60,261 nt of DNA. It comes from Anaerolineales bacterium UBA1429 (lineage in GTDB: Bacteria > Chloroflexota > Anaerolineae > UBA1429). The notes beneath the pieces were generated by a model that did not search any database, was not told the origin of the DNA, and saw only the letters and a list, made by a program, of their open reading frames with translations. Positions 24,486 to 32,578 of this stretch are shown here, in pieces (the stretch's first letter is position 1; the number at the start of each line of letters is the position of its first letter). The translations under genes were made by a program, and so were the position numbers. The stretch is from NCBI GenBank assembly GCA_002329325.1, contig DCTX01000026.1, positions 105,613 through 165,873 of the forward strand, given 5' to 3'.

Positions 24486-26402
24486 ATGGGACTCTATAGC
24501 GGCGTGCGCAGCATGCTCCGCGCCTCCGGCCCAGGGCCCAAGATCACCTGGGCCCTGCTGGCGCGGGTGTTACGCTACGCCCGCCCCTATCGCAGCCTGA
24601 TCATCGCCATGCTCCTGCTGATCCTCGCCCACACAGGCCTGTCGCTGCTGAGCCCCCTCATTCTGCGAGACCTGATCGACCGGACGATCCCCGGCGGCGA
24701 TATCCGGCGCCTGACGTGGCTGGCCCTGGCGTTGCTGCTGATCCCCATCGTGGATGGGGCCATCAGCGTGGCCCAGCGCCAGGTGAGCGCCCGCGTGGGC
24801 GAGGGCGTGATCTATGACCTGCGGGTGGCGCTCTATGCCAGCCTACAGCGCATGTCGTTGCGCTTCTTCACCAACACCAAGGTGGGCGAGCTGATGAGCC
24901 GCCTCAACAACGACGTGCGGGGCGCTCAGACCGCCATCAGTAGCACCATCGTCGGCATGGTGACCCAGATCGTGCGGGCCGTCGCCGTGCTGGCGGTGAT
25001 GCTCTCCCTGGAGTGGCGCATCACTCTCATCAGCGTCGCCATCCTACCCCTGTTCCTGTTGGCGGCGCGCTGGCTGGGCAGGCGCCTGCGCGACATGGCC
25101 CGCGCCCAGCTCGAGGCCACGGCCCAGATGAACGCCATGATGAACGAAACCCTCAACATCGGCGGGGCGCTGCTGGTCAAGCTCTTTGGGCGGCGGGGCC
25201 TCGAGATCCAGCGCTTTGGGCGGCGGGCGGCCCAGGTGCGCGATCTGGGCGTGCAGCGGTCTCTCTTGGGCTCCGTCTTTGTGGCCATCATCGGCCTGAT
25301 CAGCGCCGTGGGGAGCGCCCTGGTGTACGGCCTGGGCGGCTATCTGGTGATCCAGGGCGCCTTTACCGTCGGCACCATCGTGGCCTTTGGGGCCTACCTG
25401 GGCAACCTGTATAGCTCGCTCCAGGGCCTCTCCAGCGCGCCGGTGGAGTTTGCCACCTCCATGGTCTCCTTTGAGCGCGTCTTTGAGGTCCTGGATCTGC
25501 CCGTGGACCTGCCGGAAAGGCCCGATGCCGTGGTCCTGGAGGATGCCCAGGGGGAGATCGTCTTTGACGACGTGACCTTTGCCTACGAGGGCGGCGATGA
25601 GGCGCTGCTCAGCGATGTGCGGCGCTACGGCAGCATGGACAACGTCATGGCCGTGCTCTCGGGGGCGGAGGCGGGCGCGCCCGAGAGGGAGCCCGAGCCG
25701 CGCAGCCAGGCCCGCAGCCTGGCGCTGGAGCACGTCAGCTTTCGGGCGGCCCCCGGACAGCTCGTGGCCCTGGTGGGCCCCAGCGGCGCGGGCAAGACCA
25801 CCCTCACCTACCTCATCCCGCGCCTCTATGATCCCAGCGCGGGGGCCATTCGCCTGGATGGCCACGACCTGCGCGATCTCACCCTGGAATCCCTCACGGC
25901 GCAGATCGGCATGGTGACCCAGGAGACCTACCTGTTCCACGACACGATCCGCACCAACCTGCTCTACGCCCGGCTGGACGCCACGCAAGAGGAGCTGGAG
26001 GCCGCCTGCCGGGCCGCCAACATCCACGCCTTCATCCAGGGGCTGCCCGATGGCTATGACACCATCGTCGGCGAGCGCGGTTATCGGCTGAGCGGCGGCG
26101 AGAAGCAGCGCCTGGCTCTGGCGCGGGTGATCCTCAAGAACCCCCGCGTCCTGGTGCTGGACGAGGCCACCAGCAGCCTGGATAGCGAGTCGGAGGCGTT
26201 GATCCAGGACGCCCTGCGCATCGTGCTGGCCCAGCGCACCAGCGTGGTCATCGCCCACCGCCTGAGCACCATCCTGGCCGCCGACCTGATCCTGGTGATA
26301 GACCGGGGCAGGATCGTCGAGCGCGGCACCCACGAGACGCTGTTGGCCCAGGGCGGGCTGTACGCCAATCTATACCAGACCCAGTACCGCAAGGGCCTGT
26401 GA
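24486..26402 (+). CDS. ABC exporter with fused membrane and ATPase domains
   Basis: 638 residues. Type IV exporter: six membrane helices in residues about 35-320, with the intracellular-loop motif 'RFFTNTKVGELMSRLNNDV', then an ATPase domain. Walker A GPSGAGKTT at 431-439, Q-loop 'GMVTQETYLF', signature LSGGEKQRLALARVIL, Walker B 'VLVLDEATSSLD' and 'VIAHRLSTI'. Unusual: the ATPase begins normally (GEIVFDDVTFAYEGGDEALLSDV), is then interrupted by about 35-40 residues (about 378-415) and resumes with a second copy of the same beta-strand (LALEHVSFRAAPGQLV) before Walker A. Probably a homodimeric lipid or drug exporter. Confidence 0.88.
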   Translation: MGLYSGVRSMLRASGPGPKITWALLARVLRYARPYRSLIIAMLLLILAHTGLSLLSPLILRDLIDRTIPGGDIRRLTWLALALLLIPIVDGAISVAQRQVSARVGEGVIYDLRVALYASLQRMSLRFFTNTKVGELMSRLNNDVRGAQTAISSTIVGMVTQIVRAVAVLAVMLSLEWRITLISVAILPLFLLAARWLGRRLRDMARAQLEATAQMNAMMNETLNIGGALLVKLFGRRGLEIQRFGRRAAQVRDLGVQRSLLGSVFVAIIGLISAVGSALVYGLGGYLVIQGAFTVGTIVAFGAYLGNLYSSLQGLSSAPVEFATSMVSFERVFEVLDLPVDLPERPDAVVLEDAQGEIVFDDVTFAYEGGDEALLSDVRRYGSMDNVMAVLSGAEAGAPEREPEPRSQARSLALEHVSFRAAPGQLVALVGPSGAGKTTLTYLIPRLYDPSAGAIRLDGHDLRDLTLESLTAQIGMVTQETYLFHDTIRTNLLYARLDATQEELEAACRAANIHAFIQGLPDGYDTIVGERGYRLSGGEKQRLALARVILKNPRVLVLDEATSSLDSESEALIQDALRIVLAQRTSVVIAHRLSTILAADLILVIDRGRIVERGTHETLLAQGGLYANLYQTQYRKGL

Positions 26403-26463
26403 GGCGCACGCCCCCGCGCCCTCATCCCCCCGACATCCATGCAGGCCGTCCAGGCAGAGACGC

Positions 26464-26493
26464 CCCCCTTCTCCCATGTATGGGAGAAGGGGG
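26464..26493. repeat. REP-like palindromic element, copy 1
   Basis: Perfect 14-bp inverted repeat (CCCCCTTCTCCCAT and its complement) with a 2-nt loop, followed by GGGGGTTGAGGGCC. The same arrangement recurs at 29610-29641. Elements of this form are common between genes in Chloroflexota and some other phyla. Confidence 0.6.
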
Positions 26494-26544
26494 CAGGGGG
26501 TTGAGGGCCACCCGCCCGCGGCTTCGCCATCGCGAAGCACGAGG

Positions 26545-26673
26545 GCCGCGGAGCAGGGCGATTACGCCGCCGCCAGGGACTATATCGCACGCGCCATCGC
26601 CCTCTACGACCAGATCGGCGCGCCCTGCCCGCCAGAGCTACGCGATGCGCTGGGCGCCCTGCATGGCGCATAG
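26545..26673 (+). pseudogene. TPR-protein fragment
   Basis: One reading frame ends with about 42 residues (AAEQGDYAAARDYIARAIAL, continuing to YDQIGAPCPPELRDALGALH) that look like the last tetratricopeptide unit of a larger protein. Nothing upstream in any frame continues it: the sequence before it is the palindromic element. I read it as the leftover 3' end of a deleted gene. A chance resemblance is possible. Confidence 0.4.
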
Positions 26674-26691
26674 CGCCGCCTCCCTCCCTCT

Positions 26692-26720
26692 TTGACGCCC
26701 CTTCCGTTTGCGGCTATGCT
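26692..26720 (+). promoter_or_regulatory. Sigma70 promoter of the glycerate-kinase/enolase-like module
   Basis: TTGACG at 26692-26697, 17-bp spacer, TATGCT at 26715-26720; leader about 43 nt. Confidence 0.6.
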
Positions 26721-26769
26721 CTCCCCGTGCGCCCAGGCGGGCGCGTCAATCCCGGGCAAGGAGTGAGGC

Positions 26770-28224
26770 GTGGCGCAAAGAATCCTCAATGGCGACGTGT
26801 TGGCTTCTCATGGCAACGTGGCAGGCCGCAAGGCCATGGTCAGCATCCTGGAGGCGGGGCTGCAGGCCGCCGACCCCTACAACAACACCCGGCGCCTGCT
26901 CCAGGTCGAGGGGCGCCGCCTGGTGCTGGCCACCCCCGAGTTCGAGCCCCGCGACGCGCCCCTCAGCGGGCCTGTCGTCATCGACCTGGATGAGGTGGAG
27001 CGTATCTATGTGGTAGGCGCGGGCAAGGGCATCCAGCGCATGGCCAAGGCCATCGAGGACGCCCTGGGCGAGCGCCTCACCGGCGGCGTCGTGATCGACA
27101 AGCACGGCTTGCCCCTGGAGCTGACCCGCATCTGCGTGGTCTATGGCGCCCACCCCCTGCCCGACGAGGGCTGCCTGGAGGGCTGCCGCCAGATCCTGGA
27201 GTTGGCTCGCGATCTCACCCCCCGCGACCTGGTGTTCACCGTCACGGGCAACGGCATCTCCTCGCTCCTCACCCTGCCCGCGCCGGGCGTCACCCTGGAC
27301 GACCTGCGTCGCGTGACCCACATGATGCAGATCGAGAGGGGCGTCCCCACCGGCGAGCTGAACCCCATCCGCAACCACCTGGACCAGATGAAGGGCGGCC
27401 GGATCACCCGGGCGCTGCGTCCGGCGCGGGTGATCCACCTGCTGGCCTGGGATTGCCGCGATTACGATTGGCTGGTGGGCAGCAACGTCTGGCTCCACAC
27501 CCTTCCCGATCGCTCCACCTATGCCGAGGCGGTGGCCATGCTGCGCAAGTGGGACGCCTGGGACGAGGCGCCGGAATCGGTGCGCGCCCACCTCTCCCGG
27601 GGCGACCTGGCCACCGAGACGATGAAGCGCGCCGAGTTCGATGCGGGCCAGGAGCGCATCTTTGGCGTCATGCCCGAGAGCCTCGGCATGCTGCCCACGG
27701 CTGCGGCCAGGGCCCGCGAGCTCGGCTTTGACGCCTACCACCTGCTCTCGGGCATGCACGTGGAGGCCAGCCAGTACGCCATCGTCAACACCGGCATCGC
27801 CCGCAACGTGGAATCAGCCGGCGAGCCGTTCACGCCGCCCTGCGCGCTGATCAACGGCGGCGAGATGGTGGTCACCGTAGGCAAAGAGAACGGCATCGGC
27901 GGCAGGAACCAGGAGTTCGCCCTATCGGCGGCCACCCATATCGCGGGCAGCCCCCACATCGTCATCGGCTCGGTGGACTCCGATGGCACCGACGGCCCGG
28001 GCACCCAGCTCGTCGAGGGTTGCGAGGGCATCCCCTCGCTGGCGGGGGGCATCGTGGATGGCTATACCGTGCAAGAGGCCCGCGAGCGCGGCGTGGACCT
28101 GGCCGAGGCGCTGCGCCGCCACGATACCACGCCGGCCCTGTGCGCCCTGGATAGCGGCGTGATCGCCTCGCACAATATCAGCATGAACGACCTGACCGTT
28201 ACCCTCATCATGGGGCGGAAATAG
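26770..28224 (+). CDS. Class II glycerate kinase-like protein (GK-II/MOFRL family)
   Basis: 484 residues from a GTG start with AAGGAG six bases before it. Family landmarks: 'VVGAGKGIQRMAKAIEDAL' (the conserved GxGK segment), 'GVPTGELNPIRNHLDQMKGGRI' and the C-terminal MOFRL part 'GKENGIGGRNQEFALSAA' and 'VDSDGTDGPGTQ...AGGIVDG'. GK-II enzymes phosphorylate D-glycerate, usually to 2-phosphoglycerate. It is divergent: the normally conserved 'SGGGSALL' loop reads 'TGNGISSLL', and it is longer than the usual 410-450 residues. The enolase-like gene follows after 19 bp, so the substrate may be a glycerate analogue rather than glycerate. Confidence 0.8.
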   Translation: MAQRILNGDVLASHGNVAGRKAMVSILEAGLQAADPYNNTRRLLQVEGRRLVLATPEFEPRDAPLSGPVVIDLDEVERIYVVGAGKGIQRMAKAIEDALGERLTGGVVIDKHGLPLELTRICVVYGAHPLPDEGCLEGCRQILELARDLTPRDLVFTVTGNGISSLLTLPAPGVTLDDLRRVTHMMQIERGVPTGELNPIRNHLDQMKGGRITRALRPARVIHLLAWDCRDYDWLVGSNVWLHTLPDRSTYAEAVAMLRKWDAWDEAPESVRAHLSRGDLATETMKRAEFDAGQERIFGVMPESLGMLPTAAARARELGFDAYHLLSGMHVEASQYAIVNTGIARNVESAGEPFTPPCALINGGEMVVTVGKENGIGGRNQEFALSAATHIAGSPHIVIGSVDSDGTDGPGTQLVEGCEGIPSLAGGIVDGYTVQEARERGVDLAEALRRHDTTPALCALDSGVIASHNISMNDLTVTLIMGRK

Positions 28225-28243
28225 CAGCCAGAAAGGAACCAGC

Positions 28244-29524
28244 ATGCAAGACAGAACCCTGATCAAATCCGTGCAAGCCCGGCAGATCGATTCGGAGCGC
28301 GGGCATCCTGGCGTCGAAGTCACCGTCACCACCCGCAACGGCGCCGTGGGCGTGGCCGTGGCCACCGCCGGCGTCTCGGTGGGCGTCCACGAGGTGCAGT
28401 TCGCCTACGATGGCGGCTCTCGCTATAACGGCAAGGGCGTGATGGTCGCCGTGCGAAATGTCGAGGAGATCATCGCCCCGGCCATCATCGGCATGGACGC
28501 CACCCGCCAGACCGAGGTAGACGACGCCATCATCGCCCTGGACCCCACGCCGAACAAGGCCAAGCTGGGCGGCAACGCCACGGCGGCCACCTCGGCGGCG
28601 GTGCTCAAGGCGGGGGCGGCGGCCCTGGGCATCCCCCTCTACCAGCACATCGGCGGCATCAACGCCGTCACCCTGCCGGTGCCGGGCATCATCTGCCTGG
28701 TGGGCAGCGACCGCTACGGCGGCGGCGGCAGCGAGTCGGGCGGCAAGCCCAGCCACGCCCTCATGTGCTATGGCTATGACACCTTCTCCGAGGCCCATTA
28801 CGCGGCCTGGCACCTCTCGCGCACCTATGCCAAGCTGATGCAGGAGCGCTTTGGCGTCAGCGCCCGCTACGGCCATTACTCGGTGCCCCCCGGAACCGTC
28901 TCCCACGACAAGGAGCTGTGGGATGTCATGGTCGAGGCCATCGAGCGCGACGGCCAGACGGGCCGCATCGGCATCCAGGTGGACGTGGCCGCGGGCACCT
29001 ACTATGAGAAGGACAAGGACCGATACGTGGGCCTCTTCTGCCCCGGCGACAAGACCCGCGACGAGCTGATCGAGCTCTACCAGTGGATGGCAGCCAACTA
29101 TCCCTTTGTCATCATGGAAGACCCGCTGGACGAGGTCGACTATGAGGGACATGCCATCCTGACGGCCAAGCTCCCCCACGTGGAGACGGTGGGCGACGAC
29201 CTGTACACCACCAATCCCGAGCGCCTGCAGATGGGCATTGACCACAAGTCCACCGACGCGATCCTGCTCAAGGTGAACCAGATCGGGACCATCAGCGAGT
29301 CGTTCAACGTGGTGCGCATGGCCTACCGCGCGGGCATGGGCGTCATGCCTTGCGACAGCCGCGGCGAGGGCGAGGCCATCGCCGACTATAGCGTGGGCCT
29401 GGGCACGGGCCACCTGCGTGAGGGCGCCCTGAGCCGCGTGGGCAACCGTTTCCTGGCCATCGAGAAGGAACTGGGCAGCCGCGCGCACTTTGCCGGCATC
29501 CAGGGACTGAAAATCGAGCGATAG
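28244..29524 (+). CDS. Divergent enolase-superfamily protein, altered active site
   Basis: 426 residues, collinear with true enolase. Kept: the three Mg2+ ligands (Asp247 in 'IQVDVAAG', Glu292 in 'IMEDPLDE', Asp318 in 'VGDDLYTTN') and the catalytic Lys343 in 'LLKVNQIGT'. Lost: the SGAST substrate loop (here ATAGVSVG), the 'NGGxHAxN..QEFM' block with E. coli His158/Glu167, Glu208 of 'GDEGG' (here YGHYS), His369-Arg370 (here Cys370-Asp371), and Lys392 (here Arg). So metal-assisted proton abstraction is possible but ordinary 2-phosphoglycerate dehydration is unlikely. The upstream GK-II-like gene suggests a phosphorylated hydroxy-acid substrate (inference). AAAGGAAC precedes the ATG. Confidence 0.8.
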   Translation: MQDRTLIKSVQARQIDSERGHPGVEVTVTTRNGAVGVAVATAGVSVGVHEVQFAYDGGSRYNGKGVMVAVRNVEEIIAPAIIGMDATRQTEVDDAIIALDPTPNKAKLGGNATAATSAAVLKAGAAALGIPLYQHIGGINAVTLPVPGIICLVGSDRYGGGGSESGGKPSHALMCYGYDTFSEAHYAAWHLSRTYAKLMQERFGVSARYGHYSVPPGTVSHDKELWDVMVEAIERDGQTGRIGIQVDVAAGTYYEKDKDRYVGLFCPGDKTRDELIELYQWMAANYPFVIMEDPLDEVDYEGHAILTAKLPHVETVGDDLYTTNPERLQMGIDHKSTDAILLKVNQIGTISESFNVVRMAYRAGMGVMPCDSRGEGEAIADYSVGLGTGHLREGALSRVGNRFLAIEKELGSRAHFAGIQGLKIER

Positions 29525-29609
29525 AGGCCTACCGGGGGCCTCACCCTATATGGATGGGGCGCCCGCTGAGCCATCAACCCACGTGCGCCAACTCGTCGCC
29601 GGCGCCTCG

Positions 29610-29641
29610 GCGCCCCTCTCCCGCGTGCGGGAGAGGGGCGC
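29610..29641. repeat. REP-like palindromic element, copy 2
   Basis: Perfect 15-bp inverted repeat (GCGCCCCTCTCCCGC and its complement) around GT. A second, shorter stem follows (ACCCC..GAG / CTC..GGGGT, 29651-29676) and then GGGTGAGGGC, paralleling copy 1 at 26464. It lies in the 242-bp gap between the enolase-like and RraA-like genes. Confidence 0.6.
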
Positions 29642-29766
29642 AGCGAAACGACCCCCGAGGCAAGTCTCGCCGGGGTGAGGGCATCGGCCCACAGCCCGAG
29701 TCGGCGTACGTGCAAGTGTCCATCCTTTCGCGCCGCCTGGCGCAATCACCAGGCAAGGAGACTCCC

Positions 29767-30486
29767 ATGCCCACAGATCAAGAGATGCTCGAGGCCCTCA
29801 AGGAGTTCGATACGCCCTCCATCACCAATGTGCTGGCCACCTACCCCAAGAACCCCCTCTGCATGGGGCTCTACAACCCGTGGACCATGAACTGGTACAC
29901 CGATGCCAGCCTGCGCTGCTGGTACCCCGAGCTGGGGCCGATCGTGGGCTATGCTGTGACCTGCGTCTATGGCCTGCCCGACCCCAACTATGCGCGGCTC
30001 TCCCTGGCCGACGTGGTTGACGCCATGGCCGCCTCGCCCCAGCCGACGATCTTTGTCTTCGAGCAGCGCTTCCCCCCGCAGATCGCCAACAAGGTGGGGC
30101 TCTCGGGCGGCAACATGACCACGGCCATGCAGACGGCGGGCTGCGTGGGCGCCATCACCAATGGCCCTTCCCGCGATATTGACGAGATCCGCCCCATGGG
30201 CTTTCAGTACCTCACCAGCGGGGTCTGCGCCGGCCACGGCGACATGGCCATCCACGCCGTGAACGTGCCCGTCTCGGTGGCGGGGATGGACGTGGCCCCC
30301 GGCGAGATCATCCACATGGACGAGAACGGCGCGGTCAAGTTCCCCGCCCGCTACCTGGCCGACGTGCTGGATCGGGTGACCCGTCTGCGCGACCAGGAGG
30401 CGACCCACATGGCTCGCCTGCGCACCGCCACGAATGCCATCGAGGTGCGGGACATCCTGGCGGGCGGGAACTACGGCAAGCGGTAG
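29767..30486 (+). CDS. RraA-like / HMG aldolase-family protein
   Basis: 239 residues. The core 'GGNMTTAMQTAGCVGAITNGPSRDIDEI' and 'SVAGMDVAPGEIIHMDENGAVKFP' match the RraA/4-hydroxy-4-methyl-2-oxoglutarate aldolase fold, including the Arg-Asp pair (S-R-D) that binds metal and pyruvate in aldolase members; the usual G-A/T-D-G-x-x-R-D segment has Asn in place of the first Asp. Members are aldolases, oxaloacetate decarboxylases or, in E. coli, an RNase E inhibitor. Its place after kinase- and enolase-like genes favours an aldolase or decarboxylase role. AAGGAG precedes the ATG. It is followed 13 bp later by a LysE-type exporter. Confidence 0.8.
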   Translation: MPTDQEMLEALKEFDTPSITNVLATYPKNPLCMGLYNPWTMNWYTDASLRCWYPELGPIVGYAVTCVYGLPDPNYARLSLADVVDAMAASPQPTIFVFEQRFPPQIANKVGLSGGNMTTAMQTAGCVGAITNGPSRDIDEIRPMGFQYLTSGVCAGHGDMAIHAVNVPVSVAGMDVAPGEIIHMDENGAVKFPARYLADVLDRVTRLRDQEATHMARLRTATNAIEVRDILAGGNYGKR

Positions 30487-30499
30487 CGCGAGCGAGGCG

Positions 30500-31114
30500 G
30501 TGGATCCCTCTTTTCTGCTCCGGGGGCTGGTCATCGGCCTCTCGATCGCCGCGCCCGTCGGGCCCATCGGTGTGCTGTGCATCCGGCGCACCCTGGCCGA
30601 CGGGCGCGCGGCGGGTCTGGTCTCTGGGCTGGGCGCCGCCAGCGCCGATGCGCTCTATGGCTGCATCGCCGGCTTTGGCCTGACCTTCGTCTCGTCCTTT
30701 TTGGTGGGCCAGCAGACCTGGCTGCGCCTCATCGGCGGCCTGTTCCTCTGCTATCTGGGCATCAGGACGCTCCTGGCCCGCCCCGCCGATGAGGCGGCCC
30801 CGGCCGGGCGCGGCGGCCTTGCCGCGGCCTATGCCTCCACGTTCGTGCTGACCCTTACGAACCCGATGACGATCCTCTCTTTTATCGCCATCTTCTCCGG
30901 CCTGGGTCTGGCCAGCGCCGCCGGCGACTATGCAGCGGCGGGCACGCTGGTGCTGGGGGTGTTCCTGGGCTCGGCCCTCTGGTGGCTCGCCCTGAGCGGC
31001 GGCGTCGGCGCGTTCCGCTCGCGCCTGGGCCCACGCAGCCTGCTGTGGGTCAACCGCCTCTCGGGCGTGGTGATCACGGCGTTCGGCGTGTACGCCCTGG
31101 CGGGGGTGGTGTGA
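30500..31114 (+). CDS. LysE/RhtB-family exporter
   Basis: 204 residues, six membrane helices. The N-terminal signature 'GLVIGLSIAAPVGPIGVLCIRRTLADGRAAGL' is diagnostic for LysE-family transporters, and 'LTLTNPMTILSF' is the second conserved motif. These proteins export amino acids or small metabolites by proton exchange. A GTG start at 30500 is used (weak GAGG site upstream); the longer frame begins inside the RraA-like gene. Position suggests export of a product or excess intermediate of the upstream module. Confidence 0.85.
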   Translation: MDPSFLLRGLVIGLSIAAPVGPIGVLCIRRTLADGRAAGLVSGLGAASADALYGCIAGFGLTFVSSFLVGQQTWLRLIGGLFLCYLGIRTLLARPADEAAPAGRGGLAAAYASTFVLTLTNPMTILSFIAIFSGLGLASAAGDYAAAGTLVLGVFLGSALWWLALSGGVGAFRSRLGPRSLLWVNRLSGVVITAFGVYALAGVV

Positions 31115-31212
31115 GGGGAGGGCGAGGCGTGCAGCCCATGAGGGCATTCGCCTCAGGTTCGGAGCTCAGAACATCGTCAATGACCTCAATCCTCCGACCA
31201 AGCTCCGAAAGC

Positions 31213-31241
31213 TTGAAGGCTCAGCTCACTTGTGCTATCAT
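31213..31241 (+). promoter_or_regulatory. Sigma70 promoter of the DUF3467/HEPN-like operon
   Basis: TTGAAG at 31213-31218, 17-bp spacer, TATCAT at 31236-31241; leader about 110 nt. Confidence 0.55.
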
Positions 31242-31361
31242 GGTAGCGTTTACGGGGCGAATGCGCCGAGCAGGGGCCGGCGGCGATGCCCCGGCACACG
31301 ATGAGCACTGCTCTCGCCATGGCGCGTGGGCCGGATAGCAGCAAAGGAGCGACGATCCCCC

Positions 31362-31700
31362 ATGGAAGAGGAAACTCGAACTAGTTCCCCTGAGGAGGGC
31401 CGGCTGGTTCCCCTTGAATGGTACCTCCCCGAGACCACTCCCGTAATCTATGCCAACCATCTGCATGTGCAGCACACAGAGCACGAGATCACCCTGTCTT
31501 TCTTCGTCGTGGATCAACCCTTTCTTGTTGGGTCCGACGAGGACAAGCGTGCGCAGATTGAAAAGATCGAGAAGGTACGCGTTCGCTGCTTGACGCAAGT
31601 GGTAGTCAGCCCTTCTCGAGCGCAGGCCATGATCGAGGCTCTGCAAAGGGGACTGGACAACTATCGTCGCATCCATGGGGGAGCTGCCGATGAGTCTTGA
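31362..31700 (+). CDS. DUF3467-like small protein
   Basis: 112 residues. The pattern YAN-H-x-V-x-H-T (VIYANHLHVQHTEHEITLSF) followed by 'VVVSPSRAQAMIEALQRGLDNYRRIHG' matches DUF3467 proteins, which are short alpha/beta proteins of unknown function found widely in bacteria and archaea. Here a spacer with 'DEDKRAQIEKIEKVRVRC' replaces the usual short loop. AAAGGAG lies rather far (13 nt) from the ATG. Its 3' end overlaps the next gene by 11 bases, so the two are translationally coupled. Confidence 0.6.
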   Translation: MEEETRTSSPEEGRLVPLEWYLPETTPVIYANHLHVQHTEHEITLSFFVVDQPFLVGSDEDKRAQIEKIEKVRVRCLTQVVVSPSRAQAMIEALQRGLDNYRRIHGGAADES

Positions 31701-32184
31701 TGAGAAGTGCCTTCGCAATGAGGGAGCCCTGTGGTCTCTCGTCCACGTGTCTGAATCTCTGCCGAACGTCGTGCGCCTGCGCTCTGATGACCAGGCATCC
31801 ACGCCTGCTTCATCCCAGGGCATGGCGCTCCGCAGCGATTATGCCCTGGAGCGAAGCGCCCTTATAATGCAGCTATGGAGCGTCGAGCTGTCGGGGTCCG
31901 CCTTTCGCAGAGAGCAGGGGGCCAGTACGGTGAGTGTCCCAGCGGTCGTCGGCGATCAAGCCAAAGCTCTGATAGAGGCTATCAACGCAGCGCTCTCGAC
32001 TGATCCGGCCGTCTCGGTCGTGCGGTATGAGCAGGCCGGAGACGACTCGATCATCGTGCATGTCAGAGGCGAGAACCTGGGTGTAGACGACTATAGCCGT
32101 CTATCCGAGCTCGAGTGGGCCCTCATGGATCGCTTCCCCGAGCTGTCGCTGGAGATCAGCGTTGATGACGTCTGTCACGTTTGA
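31690..32184 (+). CDS. Unknown protein of the DUF3467/HEPN-like operon
   Basis: 164 residues from ATG 31690, with GGGGGAG just upstream inside the previous gene. No family recognised. The C-terminal 50 residues (DDSIIVHVRGENLGVDDYSR, continuing to ELEWALMDRFPELSLEI) suggest a small alpha/beta fold with alternating strand-helix-strand; the first half is polar and low in hydrophobic segments. No signal peptide or membrane helix. It overlaps the next gene by 20 bases. The tight overlaps on both sides imply that all three products are needed in fixed ratio. Confidence 0.55.
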   Translation: MSLDEKCLRNEGALWSLVHVSESLPNVVRLRSDDQASTPASSQGMALRSDYALERSALIMQLWSVELSGSAFRREQGASTVSVPAVVGDQAKALIEAINAALSTDPAVSVVRYEQAGDDSIIVHVRGENLGVDDYSRLSELEWALMDRFPELSLEISVDDVCHV

Positions 32185-32578
32185 TCCTCACGTCAGAAGC
32201 GATGCCCACAGGGCGCGCGCCGAACGCCACTACAGCCTTGCCCGCTCTCTCGTACAGACAGCTCCTGACTGGGCCACCATCATGCTGTTCTACGCAGCTC
32301 TGCATCAGATGATGCGGTACGCGGCTCTGGTCGGCGAGTATGACCGTACGCTGAGTCATGAGGACATGCGCCAGTTTCTGAGAGCGCGCCGCGAGCTGAG
32401 AGAGGGCGCTCCGGCCTATGGCACCCTGAAGAGGCTCTCGGAAGTAGCGCGATATCGCTGCCCTCCGCCTTCCCATGACGTCATGACTCCGTCCGTCGTG
32501 GGTACACAGATACTGAGTCAGTACTCGATGGTCGTGCGGTGCGTGGATGCGGCCATCGCGGGCCTATCCTCTTCCTAG
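32165..32578 (+). CDS. HEPN-like domain protein
   Basis: 137 residues, all helical by inspection. It starts with 'HRARAERHYSLARSL' and 'WATIMLFYAALHQMMRYAALVG', the helix pattern of HEPN domains, and ends with 'LKRLSEVARYRCPPPSHDVM', which contains an R-x5-H arrangement (R-CPPPS-H) compatible with the HEPN ribonuclease motif R-x4-6-H. HEPN proteins are often RNases in toxin-antitoxin or phage-defence loci. No MNT nucleotidyltransferase partner is visible, so this would be a different pairing. The ATG at 32165 follows the TTG that opens the frame. Confidence 0.55.
   Translation: MTSVTFDPHVRSDAHRARAERHYSLARSLVQTAPDWATIMLFYAALHQMMRYAALVGEYDRTLSHEDMRQFLRARRELREGAPAYGTLKRLSEVARYRCPPPSHDVMTPSVVGTQILSQYSMVVRCVDAAIAGLSSS

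Noticed and set aside
28244..29524. Calling the gene eno (housekeeping enolase)
   Set aside because: Several substrate-binding and acid/base residues are missing; only the metal ligands and catalytic Lys are kept.
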